Below, piece after piece: positions 51,504-61,100 of a DNA stretch of 64,000 nt. Below the pieces are notes generated by a model. The model had not been told where the DNA came from. It worked only from the letters and a program-made list of their open reading frames with translations, and did no database searches. Within the stretch, counting starts at the first letter, position 1. Each line of letters opens with the position of its first letter. The stretch spans positions 531,913 through 595,912 of the forward strand of contig NZ_JBHSMT010000013.1 in assembly GCF_042654985.1 (NCBI RefSeq), given 5' to 3'. The translations under genes and the position numbers were made by a program. The stretch is from Paraherbaspirillum soli. Its GTDB lineage: Bacteria; Pseudomonadota; Gammaproteobacteria; Burkholderiales; Burkholderiaceae_D.

Positions 51504-52799
51504 TTAAGCAACTTTCGGTTCGAAGAACTGTTCATCTTCGGTCGAACCGTGCAAAGCGGTGGTCGACGACTGGCCTTGCTGGATCGCCTGGGTCACCGCA
51601 TCGAAATAACCGGTGCCGACTTCGCGCTGGTGCTTGACGGCGGTAAAGCCCTTGTCCGCCGCGGCGAATTCCGCTTCCTGCAATTCGACGAAAGCCGACA
51701 TCTGGTTGCGTGCATAGCCGTGCGCCAGATTGAACATCGAGTAGTTCAATGCGTGGAAACCCGCCAGCGTGATGAACTGGAACTTGTAACCCATGGCGCC
51801 CAGTTCCTTCTGGAATTTGGCGATGGTGGCATCGTCCAGGTTCTTCTTCCAGTTGAACGACGGCGAGCAGTTGTACGCCAGCATTTTTCCCGGGAACTTG
51901 GCGTGCACCGCTTCCGCGAATTTCTTGGCGAAAGCCAGGTCCGGCTTGCCGGTTTCACACCACACCAGATCCGCATACGGCGAGTAAGCCAGCGCGCGCG
52001 AGATCGCCTGGTCGATGCCGGGACGGGTTTTAAAGAAGCCTTCGACGGTGCGTTCGCCGGTCAGGAACGGCTTGTCGTTGTCGTCCACGTCCGAAGTCAG
52101 CAAATCGGCGGCTTCCGCGTCGGTACGCGCAATCACCAGGGTCGAGGTGCCGGAAACGTCGGCCGCCAGACGCGCAGCGTTCAATTTTTCGACCGCTTCG
52201 CGGCTCGGCACCAGCACCTTGCCGCCCATGTGGCCGCACTTCTTGACGGAGGCCAGTTGATCTTCGAAGTGCACCCCGGCAGCGCCGGCGTCGATCATCG
52301 ACTTCATCAATTCGTAGGCGTTCAGCACGCCGCCGAAACCGGCTTCCGCATCGGCTACGATCGGTGCGAAAAAGTCGATATCGTTTTTGCCTTCCGACCA
52401 TTGAATCTGGTCGGCGCGCTGGAATGTGTTGTTGATGCGCTTGACCACCATCGGCACCGAGTTGGCTGGGTACAGCGATTGGTCAGGATACATTTCACCG
52501 GCCAGGTTGGCGTCGCCGGCGACTTGCCAGCCGGACAGGTAAATCGCCTTCAAACCCGCTTTGACTTGCTGCATCGCCTGATTGCCGGTCAAGGCGCCGA
52601 GCGCGTTGACGAATGGCTCGTTATTCACCAGGTTCCACAATTTTTCAGCGCCGCGCTTGGCCAGGGTGTGCTCGATCTGTACCGAGCCACGCAGACGCAC
52701 CACGTCTTCCGCCGAATAATTGCGGGTAACGCCCTTCCAGCGCGGATTCTCAGCCCAGTCCTTGGCCAATGCTGCTACTTGCTGTTCACGTGTTGTCAT
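51504..52799 (-). CDS. aceA: Isocitrate lyase
   Basis: 431-residue glyoxylate-shunt enzyme that cleaves isocitrate to succinate and glyoxylate. The catalytic loop motif KKCGHMGGKVLVP (KKCGH) is intact, as are WSEGKNDIDFFAPIVADAEAGFGG (core ADAEAGFGG) and LAYNCSPSFNWKKN. The ATG at 52799 (MTTREQQVAALAKDW) has AGGAG 8 bases upstream. It permits growth on acetate, ethanol-derived C2 units and fatty acids. Monocistronic. A downstream hairpin ends the transcript. Confidence 0.97.
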   Translation of the reverse strand: MTTREQQVAALAKDWAENPRWKGVTRNYSAEDVVRLRGSVQIEHTLAKRGAEKLWNLVNNEPFVNALGALTGNQAMQQVKAGLKAIYLSGWQVAGDANLAGEMYPDQSLYPANSVPMVVKRINNTFQRADQIQWSEGKNDIDFFAPIVADAEAGFGGVLNAYELMKSMIDAGAAGVHFEDQLASVKKCGHMGGKVLVPSREAVEKLNAARLAADVSGTSTLVIARTDAEAADLLTSDVDDNDKPFLTGERTVEGFFKTRPGIDQAISRALAYSPYADLVWCETGKPDLAFAKKFAEAVHAKFPGKMLAYNCSPSFNWKKNLDDATIAKFQKELGAMGYKFQFITLAGFHALNYSMFNLAHGYARNQMSAFVELQEAEFAAADKGFTAVKHQREVGTGYFDAVTQAIQQGQSSTTALHGSTEDEQFFEPKVA

Positions 52800-53078
52800 C
52801 GTCGTTCTCCTGTAAAAGTCATCAAGCAAAATCAAAATCAATGACTAAATAGTAGGCGCATCTGTGCGTGGCAGCAATGTCTTATATAAGACATATAAGT
52901 ATTTTTATTTCCTTATAAATCAACGTGTTAACAATCAATTTTCGCGATGCGGAATAAAATTTCTACAAATGAAAAATCCAAATGGTGCTCTGCACACGCC
53001 AATTTCATATTGCGAAATAATAATTCCGCATTATGGGATTTGTGCCGCTTGGCCTTGTTTTCTGCCATCTCTTCTAAA

Positions 53079-53220
53079 GGGCACCTCGAAAAACCGTAGC
53101 GAGCGGCCCAAGGTCGGGGCGACGAAGTTGCAACACCTGCAGCCGTACGGAGCGGGTGAGCATCACAGGCCCGAGATTGGCGGGCTTGCCAAACCCTGCA
53201 GTAGGTTTTTCGAGGTGCCC
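53079..53220 (-). repeat. Inverted-repeat element, copy C (MITE-like, 142 bp)
   Basis: Ends GGGCACCTCGA and TCGAGGTGCCC are perfect inverted repeats. It is the reverse complement of the orientation seen at 5951-6105 and 13249-13369; the internal block CCCGCCAATCTCGG is shared with copy A on the other strand. Flanks are TAAA and TGAA (3 of 4 match), so a target duplication is less certain here. It fills the centre of the 548-bp gap between aceA and the Gly/His/Asn repeat protein; the rest of the gap is AT-rich and probably holds the aceA promoter. Confidence 0.8.
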
Positions 53221-53347
53221 TGAATACAGATACAACTTGTTGCAGGCATTACTGATTTGTATTGGTCGTTTGGATGGCATTGACTAGAGTGAAAGCGGGA
53301 GGCAAATAATTAATTGATTGAGTGGCGCAGGAAGTAGTAGGCGTTAT

Positions 53348-53905
53348 ATGAAAAAGCTGATGTTTTTATGGTGTGCAGCAGTCGCGCTGATATTGTCGGC
53401 GGGTACTGAGTTAGCTTGGGCGAACGATGGCGGGGGTTTTCATGGCAATTCCGGAGGCGGCTTCCACGGCAATTCCGGGGGCAACTTCCATGGCGGCCGC
53501 GGAAATTCCGTGGGCAGTTTTCATGGGAATTCAATGGGCAGCTTCCACGGCAATAGATCTGGCGGCTTTCGCGTGAATTCAGTAGGCACTTTTCATGGCA
53601 ATGCGGGTGGCTTTCATGGCAATGCGGGCGCCATGCAGGCGCATCCTGGACAGAACCATTTCCATGGCAGGTTCCACGATTTTCATGGGCGTGGCAGAGT
53701 CTTTATCGTCGATCCATTCTTCTGGCCAGGCTATTACCATTACCCGACTTACATCTACGGGGAATTGCCGATGATGTATGTGGAACCGGGTTCCGGTTAC
53801 ACCTTTTACTGCACCGACCCGGCTGGTTATTACCCGGACGTCCAATATTGCCCGTCGGGATGGACGCGGGTTGTACCAGACAACTCGCCAGACTCCGACG
53901 AGTAA
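53348..53905 (+). CDS. Secreted Gly/His/Asn-rich FHGN-repeat protein
   Basis: 185 residues: signal peptide (to about residue 25, ELAWA), then eight or so imperfect repeats of the type G-G/S-F-H-G-N (28-93), a His/Phe-rich linker (100-117), a short hydrophobic YFWPGYYHYP-like segment (RVFIVDPFFWPGYYHYPTY), and a C-terminal cysteine pair in YCTDPAGYYPDVQYCPSGW. That last motif recurs in many proteobacterial exported proteins of unknown role. The histidines could bind metal or be structural. The ATG at 53348 is favoured by the signal peptide. Confidence 0.7.
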   Translation: MKKLMFLWCAAVALILSAGTELAWANDGGGFHGNSGGGFHGNSGGNFHGGRGNSVGSFHGNSMGSFHGNRSGGFRVNSVGTFHGNAGGFHGNAGAMQAHPGQNHFHGRFHDFHGRGRVFIVDPFFWPGYYHYPTYIYGELPMMYVEPGSGYTFYCTDPAGYYPDVQYCPSGWTRVVPDNSPDSDE

Positions 53906-53966
53906 TTGCCGATGCTCCCAACATCGCGCCTACTAACCAGGTGCGGTGTCGGGGGCATTGCGTCCA

Positions 53967-53991
53967 GCGGGGAGCCAGCTCCCCGCCTTTC
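53967..53991 (+). terminator. Hairpin terminator after the FHGN-repeat protein
   Basis: Perfect 9-bp stem GCGGGGAGC / GCTCCCCGC with a 2-base loop, followed by CTTTCAA; 62 bp after the stop codon and just before the convergent TonB receptor gene. Confidence 0.65.
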
Positions 53992-53997
53992 AATCCA

Positions 53998-56142
53998 TCA
54001 AAACGATTTGGTCATGGCGAGATAAAACCCACGGCGCTGCCCAAACTGCGGTGCGCCGACGCCAATCCCCGAGCCGTCCCGGATTTCATACACCTTGTCG
54101 AACAGATTGATCACGCTCAAACGCGTGGTCAATTTGCCGACCGGGGTTTCGTTGAAAACATGGCTGGCTCCCAGGTTCACTTCGGTATAAGCAGGCAAAT
54201 GCTCGGTATTGGCAAAGCCGCGGCGCAAGCCGCTGCCGAAAATGGCATCGGCGCTCCATGTCGTGCCCTGCCACAGATAGGAGATCCCGGTCGATGCGCT
54301 CAGGCTCTGGTCGTGATCCAGATGCACCCAATGGTCGGAGATATAGTCGAGCTTGTCCTGGCTGAAGTTGTACTGGCTGGACACGATGTTTTTGCCGAGC
54401 GCGGTGGAACGGGCCAGGTTCAGGTAGGCGGATAAATTGTCCTTGCGGTAGTTCAAGGTCAGCTCAAGGCCATAGACCTTGCCCTGCGCGTAGTTAAACG
54501 GCGTGAACAACAGCGCCGAACCGAACTGCCCTTCGTCCAGCAGGTTTTTCACCTTCTTGTAATAGCCATCCAGTCCCAGCGTCAGATGCGGCGCCAGTTC
54601 GTGGTTAACCCCGAGGTCGAAATAATCGGCGCTCTCGGCTTGCACCGGATCGTTGCGGCTGCTGGGCGAGGCATTGGTGGTGCCGTCGAAGCTGGCGATG
54701 GTATTGGCGCCGACCAACTCGCTGGCCGGCGGCGTGAAGTATTTGGCGTAACCGGCGTGAAACGTGGTCTGCGGCGTCATCTGATATACCACGCCTATCC
54801 TCGGACTAAACTGGCTGGCGCTGACATAAGCATTGACCCAGTCGGCGCGCGCACCGTAGTTGACGGTCAGTTTGTCGCTCAGCTTCCATTCATCCTGTAA
54901 ATACACGCCGGTCTGGTTGGTGGTCTTGCGGCTGCTGTCGGCGATCTCGAACGGCTGGGTGGCGAGCTGGTTGCCTCTGGCATCGGCAGTGAACGTCAGC
55001 GAATCGTTGCTGTTTTTCAGGTTTTCACGGGTGTAAGTTAGCCCGACGCGCACGGTGTGGTTGTGATTGAGCCGGTAGCTGCCGTCCGCCTGCAAGCCAT
55101 TCGCCAGGCCGGTGCGCAGCACGCGCGAGGCGACTCCGGTGTAGAGCAGATCGCCGACCGGGTCGGGTTCGAACAAGACCTTGGTATAGCGGCTGAATGC
55201 AGCCAGCTGATAATCGAAATCGGTGCCGATGCTGCCCTGCAAAGCCAGGATGCCGTAGCGATTGGTCTCGCGCTGGCGTTCATTCAGATTGGCCGACGGG
55301 AAGTCGGTCACGCCATCCAGCTGGAAACCCGGGGTCTGGCCGGGTTGGTTCGGAATCTGGAAACGTCCGTCCGAATTACCCAGGATCAGACTGACTCTGG
55401 TGTCGGCGTCCAACAGATATGAAAAGTAACCGAATGCCTTGCTTTGCAACGCGCGGTCATGCAAGGCGGTGGAAGCGCCGGTCGGGTTTTCAATGCCCAG
55501 ATTGTTGCTCTGGAAAGAGCCGTTGAAATAGTAACTGAACGCATCTTTGCTGCCGCTGACGTCGCCGCTGATCTCGCGCGTATTGTTGCTGCCGATCTGC
55601 ACGCCGATATTGCCGCCGTTGGCCAGCTCGCCGGTCTTGGTATGGATATCGACTACGCCGGCGGTCCGATAGCCGTATTGCGCTGGCAAAGCCCCGGTCA
55701 GGACACTGACGTTATCGACAAAACGGGTATCCAGGGTTTGCCCGAAGCCGGAAATGCTTTCCGGCAGAATGATGCCGTTGAGGCGGTATTGCAGGTTGGC
55801 ATGGTCGCCGCGCACATGCAGCTGGCCGAACGAATCCTGCGCCACCCCGGGCGCCCGCAACAACACCTGGTTAAACGAGGTGTCCTCTCCCAGCGGCATG
55901 GCGGCAATGTCCTTGCGCCCTATGCGATAGATGCTGCTGCCGGTTTCCACCGAAATGCCGTTCCTGGCGCGATCCAGGCGCTGTGCGGTGACCACCAGTT
56001 TCTGGCTATTGCTCAGTTCAACGGCAGCATCCGGCTTCGCTCCGGTGGTATCTATCGGCGCATCTTCCGCATAAGCGCCAGGGATGACAAAGCCATAGGC
56101 AAGCGCAATCATGGCGCTTAGCCGCAACAAACGTGTTTTCAT
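53998..56142 (-). CDS. TonB-dependent outer-membrane receptor
   Basis: 714 residues. Signal peptide (MKTRLLRLSAMIALAYGFVIPGAYA), a possible TonB box (LVVTAQRLD) near residue 50, plug domain with FNQVLLRAPGVAQDSFGQLHVRGDH and YRLNGIILPESISGFG, then a beta-barrel ending in the aromatic C-terminal RRGFYLAMTKSF. The ATG at 56142 has GGAG 7 bases upstream; two codons further a TTG is also open. Substrate unknown; the co-oriented upstream gene encodes a small Cys/His membrane protein that hints at a metal. Confidence 0.9.
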   Translation of the reverse strand: MKTRLLRLSAMIALAYGFVIPGAYAEDAPIDTTGAKPDAAVELSNSQKLVVTAQRLDRARNGISVETGSSIYRIGRKDIAAMPLGEDTSFNQVLLRAPGVAQDSFGQLHVRGDHANLQYRLNGIILPESISGFGQTLDTRFVDNVSVLTGALPAQYGYRTAGVVDIHTKTGELANGGNIGVQIGSNNTREISGDVSGSKDAFSYYFNGSFQSNNLGIENPTGASTALHDRALQSKAFGYFSYLLDADTRVSLILGNSDGRFQIPNQPGQTPGFQLDGVTDFPSANLNERQRETNRYGILALQGSIGTDFDYQLAAFSRYTKVLFEPDPVGDLLYTGVASRVLRTGLANGLQADGSYRLNHNHTVRVGLTYTRENLKNSNDSLTFTADARGNQLATQPFEIADSSRKTTNQTGVYLQDEWKLSDKLTVNYGARADWVNAYVSASQFSPRIGVVYQMTPQTTFHAGYAKYFTPPASELVGANTIASFDGTTNASPSSRNDPVQAESADYFDLGVNHELAPHLTLGLDGYYKKVKNLLDEGQFGSALLFTPFNYAQGKVYGLELTLNYRKDNLSAYLNLARSTALGKNIVSSQYNFSQDKLDYISDHWVHLDHDQSLSASTGISYLWQGTTWSADAIFGSGLRRGFANTEHLPAYTEVNLGASHVFNETPVGKLTTRLSVINLFDKVYEIRDGSGIGVGAPQFGQRRGFYLAMTKSF

Positions 56143-56223
56143 TCTCAAACTCCGATAAGGCGAACAAACACAAAGACGGCTTCGAGCCTGTCTTTGGTCG
56201 ACTAAATAATTAAAACGGGAGAG

Positions 56224-56565
56224 TCAAGCAGCAGAGAAAACACGCGGCGGGGGCTGGGAGTATGGGAGCAGGTAGTTGTTTTGCCCGGGGACAAATAAAT
56301 AAGCCGGTTGCAGTGCCGAGCGATAGGCAAATACCAGCAGCGGCGCCAAAGCCGGCATCGACACTGAAGGTACTGCGGAAGGAAAACTGCTCGCCAGGTT
56401 GCAACTGATGCAATCGGAAGATGTTTCGGATAGCGCATGCTTATGGAAGGCGGTGCCGACCAGTTGCAGCACCAGGATGGCCATCGCCAGCCAGAGCGCT
56501 ACCTGATAAAAGCGCAAGCGGCGCTTGCGCCGGTCGCTGAAATGGTCTTCGGCGATCAGTTGCAT
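56224..56565 (-). CDS. DUF2946-like small membrane protein
   Basis: 113 residues: basic N-terminus (RRKRRLRF), a hydrophobic segment (VALWLAMAILVLQLVGTAF), then HKHALSETSSDCISCNLA with two His and two Cys, a second hydrophobic stretch, and a Pro-rich tail (QPPPRVFSAA). This resembles DUF2946 proteins, which are often near TonB receptors and copper genes. It precedes the TonB receptor gene by about 80 bp on the same strand and is probably co-transcribed with it. Family call is moderate. Confidence 0.6.
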   Translation of the reverse strand: MQLIAEDHFSDRRKRRLRFYQVALWLAMAILVLQLVGTAFHKHALSETSSDCISCNLASSFPSAVPSVSMPALAPLLVFAYRSALQPAYLFVPGQNNYLLPYSQPPPRVFSAA

Positions 56566-56752
56566 GGCGCGTCCGCTTCAGCCGCAAATTTGCCGCCATG
56601 AACGATCCCCCGCCCTGCACACGGCAGATGCGGCAACTGGATTGATCGTATTGGCTGGCTGCTCATTGTGCTTCGGGTTGATCCGGAAAAATAAAACGCG
56701 CGCTAATCAGCCCCGGAGTGTAATCGCGATCGACTATTAACGGCAAGCAAAA

Positions 56753-56767
56753 TGCAACCGGGTTGCA
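56753..56767. promoter_or_regulatory. Palindromic operator candidate upstream of the RND efflux genes
   Basis: TGCAACC-G-GGTTGCA, a perfect 7+7 inverted repeat with a one-base centre, in the 372-bp gap between the divergent DUF2946-like gene and the RND adaptor. It lies about 170 bp before the adaptor start; TACATAATAT near 56885 may be its -10 region. A regulator binding here is inference. Otherwise I see nothing specific in this gap. Confidence 0.35.
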
Positions 56768-56937
56768 ACGCGCCCTGAAAATGCACAATGCGCGATCGTC
56801 GACGCCACATTTTGGTGCATTCCGTAGTGCATTCCCGCACATCAAAAACATTTCTAAACATCAATAAAAACGCGGCCAGTTCATACATAATATGGCACTG
56901 CATTTTTCCTTGATTTGTGACATCCCTCTGCCAAGCC

Positions 56938-58152
56938 ATGACAAAAGAAATCGCACCAGTTCCCTCCCCCGCTTCCTCGCACCGTCGCCGCCGCTGGCGC
57001 AAGCCGCTTGCAGCCTTGTTATTAATCGTTGTTGCGGGCGGCGGCTGGATGGCGATGCGTTCGAAAAGCAGCGCGGCCAAGGAGACCGCCGCCGCCAAGC
57101 CAGCGGCGCCGAAAGCGGGCGTGTTCGAATTGGCCGCCAACGATGTCGCGCTGATCGACGCCAGAGAACTGCACCTCACCTTGCCGATCTCGGGCTCGCT
57201 GATGCCGCTGGTGCAAGCCACGGTCAAAGCCAAAGTCGCCGCCGAGGTGCGCGAAACCCTGATCCAGGAAGGGATGGCAGTCAGCCGCGGTCAGGTGCTG
57301 GCGCGGCTAGACACGGCTGATTTGCAGGCGCGCCGGGCGACGCAACAGGCGGCGCTGGACGAGGCCAAAGCCAAGCTGACTCTGGCCAACAAGAACCACG
57401 ACATCAACCAGATGCTGCTGAAGCAAAAATACATTTCGCAAAACGCTTTCGATACCGCGCACAACAGCGTCGAACTGGCCGAAGCCGCGGTCAAATCGGC
57501 CTCGTCGCAACTGGACATCGCCCAGCGCGCAATGGACGACGCCGTCATCCATGCGCCGATCGCCGGCATTGTCAGCAAGCGCAATATTCAAACCGGGGAC
57601 AAGGTATCGCTCGACTCGCCGCTGTTCTGCATCATGGACCTGAGCCAGCTGACCCTGGAAGCGCAGGTGCCGGCCAGCGAGATTCCGCATATCAGACCGG
57701 GGCAGGAAGTCAGCTTCCTGGTGGATGGTTTTCAAGGCCGCAATTTCTCCGGCAAAGTGAACCGCATCAATCCGACCACAGAAACCGGGTCGCGCACCAT
57801 CAAGGTCTATATCGCAGTCGACAACGCCGACGGCGCGCTGAAAGGCGGCATGTTCGCCAAGGGCACCATCACGCTGCAAAAATCAGCGGTGACGCCATTG
57901 GTGCCGTTGACCGCGCTGCGCCGCGAAAACGGCGCCGATGTCGTCTACAAAATCGAAAACAACCAGGTCGTCGCGCAAGCGGTCAAGCTGGGCCTGCGCA
58001 ACGAGGATGAAAACATGGCGGAAGTGACCGCCGGCCTGGCCAAAGGCGCGCACGTCATCGTGGTCAAACTGGACGGCGTCAAACCCGGCAGCGCAGTCAA
58101 AATGCCGACCGCACCGGTCCAGCAGCCAGCGGCTTCCAGCCAGAAGAGTTAA
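56938..58152 (+). CDS. RND efflux periplasmic adaptor (HlyD/AcrA family)
   Basis: 404 residues. A basic cluster and one membrane anchor (RRRRRWRKPLAALLLIVVAGGGW, core PLAALLLIVVAGG) are followed by a lipoyl-type domain (SLMPLVQATVKAKVAAEV, VSRGQVLARLD), an alpha-hairpin coiled coil (about 120-190), the second lipoyl half (APIAGIVSKRNIQTGDKV) and a beta-barrel/membrane-proximal part. There is no lipobox cysteine. The ATG at 56938 follows a GTG seven codons upstream that is also open. It bridges the pump to an outer-membrane channel, which is not encoded here. The pump gene starts 3 bp after its stop. Confidence 0.92.
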   Translation: MTKEIAPVPSPASSHRRRRWRKPLAALLLIVVAGGGWMAMRSKSSAAKETAAAKPAAPKAGVFELAANDVALIDARELHLTLPISGSLMPLVQATVKAKVAAEVRETLIQEGMAVSRGQVLARLDTADLQARRATQQAALDEAKAKLTLANKNHDINQMLLKQKYISQNAFDTAHNSVELAEAAVKSASSQLDIAQRAMDDAVIHAPIAGIVSKRNIQTGDKVSLDSPLFCIMDLSQLTLEAQVPASEIPHIRPGQEVSFLVDGFQGRNFSGKVNRINPTTETGSRTIKVYIAVDNADGALKGGMFAKGTITLQKSAVTPLVPLTALRRENGADVVYKIENNQVVAQAVKLGLRNEDENMAEVTAGLAKGAHVIVVKLDGVKPGSAVKMPTAPVQQPAASSQKS

Positions 58153-58155
58153 GCC

Positions 58156-61100
58156 ATGTGGATCACCAAAACCAGTATCAATCATCCGGTCTTCGCCACC
58201 ATGGTCATGGTGGCGCTGCTGGTGCTCGGCCTGTTTTCGTACCAGGAACTGGGCCTGGAAGAAATGCCGGAAGTAACCATCCCCGTGCTCATGGTCCAGA
58301 TGCGTTATCCGGGCGCGTCGCCGGAAGCGGTGGAAAACGACATCACCAAGCCGATCGAAGATGCGGTGAACGCCGTCAGCGGCATCAAGTCCATCATTTC
58401 CAGCACCTATGAAGGACGCAGCGACACCTTCATCCAGCTCGAACTGTCGACCAACATCGATCGCGCCCTGCAGGAAGTGCGCGACAAAATCGCCCAGATC
58501 CGGCCCGGCATGCCGAAGGACGCCAAAGATCCTTTCATCATCCGCGGCGATACTCAGAACAGCCAGCCGGTCAGTTCGCTCAGCGTCACCGCCAGCGAAC
58601 ATAGCCTGCGCGACCTGTCGACCCTGACCGAGCAAGTCATCGTCAAACGCCTGCAAAGCGTGCCCGGGGTGGCCCAGGTGCGCATGGGCGGCAACGTCAG
58701 CCGTCAGATCCTGGTCAACCTGAAGCCGGAGCAAATGCTGGCGCAAAAGGTCGGCGTCGACGAAGTCCTGAACGCGATCCAGAGCACCAACCAGGACATG
58801 CCCGCCGGCCTCATCACCCGCGGCGCTTCCGATCAGCTGGTGCGACTGGAAGGCAAGATGAAGGACCCGCGCGAATTCGACAAGATCATCGTGGCGCGGC
58901 GCGCCAACAGCCCGGTATATCTGGAGCAGGTGGCCGAGGTGGTCGACGGCGAACGCGAGGAATCCTCGATCTCGCGCATCAACGGCGAACGCGCGATCAG
59001 CCTCGACATCGAAAAAATCCAGGACGCCAATATCGTCGAAGTCGGCGAAGGCATCAAGGCCGCGATTGCAAAACTGAAAGAGCGGCAGCTGCCGAAAGAC
59101 GTCGACATAAAAATCATCAATTCCCGTTCCGACCGCGTGGAAAGCTCGCTGGACCGGGTCAAGGAAACGATACTGGAAGGCGCACTATTGACCGTCTTGA
59201 TCGTGTTCCTGTTCCTGCACTCCTGGCGCAGCACGATCATTACCGGCCTGACCTTGCCGATCTCGGTGATCGCCAGCTTCATCGCCTTGCACGCCTGCGG
59301 CTTCACGCTCAACTTCATGACCCTGATGGCGCTGTCGCTCTGCATCGGCTTGCTGATCGACGATGCGATCGTGGTCCGGGAAAACATCGTGCGCCATCTC
59401 GGCATGGGCAAAAGCCATCGCGCCGCGGCGGCCGACGGCACCCAGGAAATCGGCCTGGCGGTGATGGCGACCACCTTCGCCATCGTCGCCGTGTTCGTGC
59501 CGGTGGCCTTCATGAAAGGCGTCATCGGCCGCTTCTTCTTACAGTTCGGCATCACCGTCACGGTGTCGGTCATGGTGTCGCTGTTCGTCAGCTTCACGCT
59601 CGATCCGATGCTGTCTTCGGTCTGGTCCGATCCGGCCGAAGGACGCTTCAAACGCCTGCCCTGGCTGGCGCGCTTCATGGAAAGCATCGAGCATGTGATC
59701 GACCGCCTGCATGCGATTTACGGCCGCATCCTGGCGCGCGCCATGACATGGCGCAAAACCACGCTCACCCTCGCCCTGTTGCTGTTTATCGGCAGTTTCT
59801 TCCTGGTGCCCTTGATCGGCACCGAATTCCAGCCTGACGTCGATCGCGGCTTCATCACGCTCAAGCTCAAAACCCCGGTCGGCTCCAGCCTGGCCTACAC
59901 CGACAGCAAGATGCACCAGGTGGAAGACGCGCTCAAGGTGCTGCCCGAAATCGCCATCATCGGCACCACCGTCGGCACCGACGACGGCCGCAATACCGCC
60001 GAGATGAACCTGCAGTTGACCGACAAAAAAATCACCCATCGCAAATCCCAGAAGGAAATCGAAAAAGTCATACGCGATCGTTTGAAAACGATCCCCGGCA
60101 TCGAACTGTCGGTCGGCTGGAATAAGCCGATCTATGTCGCGATTCTCGGTCCCGAAGTCGACAAATTAAGCCGGGTCGCGGACCAGGTCATGCAGAAAAT
60201 CGGCGCCATCAAGGGCATCACCGATCTGGAGAACAGCTACACCGCAGCCAATCCGGCGATCACCATCAAGGTCAACAACGCCCTGGCCAGCGATCTCGGC
60301 CTGTCGGTGCAGCAAATCGGCGCGGCGCTGCGGCCGTTTGTTTCCGGCGACGCCAACGGTCATTGGCTGGCCGCCGACGGTCAGAACTATGAGATCAATG
60401 TCCAGCTGCCGAAATCGGGACGCCAGAAAATCGCCGACCTGGGCGATCTGTCGGTGGCCAGCAGCAATCTCGACAGCGACGGCAAACCGATCATGGTGCC
60501 GTTGCGCCAGGTAGTTGAATTCCTGCCGTCGACCAGCCCGCGCGTAATCAAACGCCAGGACTTGCAACGCCGGGTCGGGATTTACGCCAACGTCGAAGGA
60601 CGCCCAGCCGGCGACGTCGGCAACGAAGTGCAGGAAATGGTGAAGAAGATCGAACTGCCCCCCGGTTATCGCTTCGATGTCGGCGGCGACACCAAGGAGA
60701 TGCAAGAGTCGTTTGGCGCAGCATTGACCGCGCTGGGCATCGCCGTGATCTTTATTTACCTGATCCTGGCCTCGCAATTCGGCAGCTTCCTGCAACCGAT
60801 CGCGATCATGGCGTCGCTGCCGTTTTCATTGATCGGAGTATTCACGGCCTTGCTGGTCACCGGCAGCACGCTGAATATTTTTTCCATCATCGGCTTCATC
60901 ATGCTGATGGGATTGGTCACGAAAAACGCGATTCTACTGGTCGATTTCACCAATCGCGAGCAACGCAACGGCAGTACTCAATACGATGCCATCCTGGCCG
61001 CCGGCCAGGTCCGCTTGCGGCCGATCCTGATGACCACGCTGGCGATGATTTTCGGCATGTTGCCGATGGCGCTGGGCCTCGGCGACGGTGGTGAAATGCA

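Noticed and set aside
53430..53640. Regular short repeats that resemble a CRISPR array at first sight
   Set aside because: The units are in frame, diverged at codon third positions and encode GxFHGN repeats in a protein with a signal peptide; there are no spacers or cas genes.
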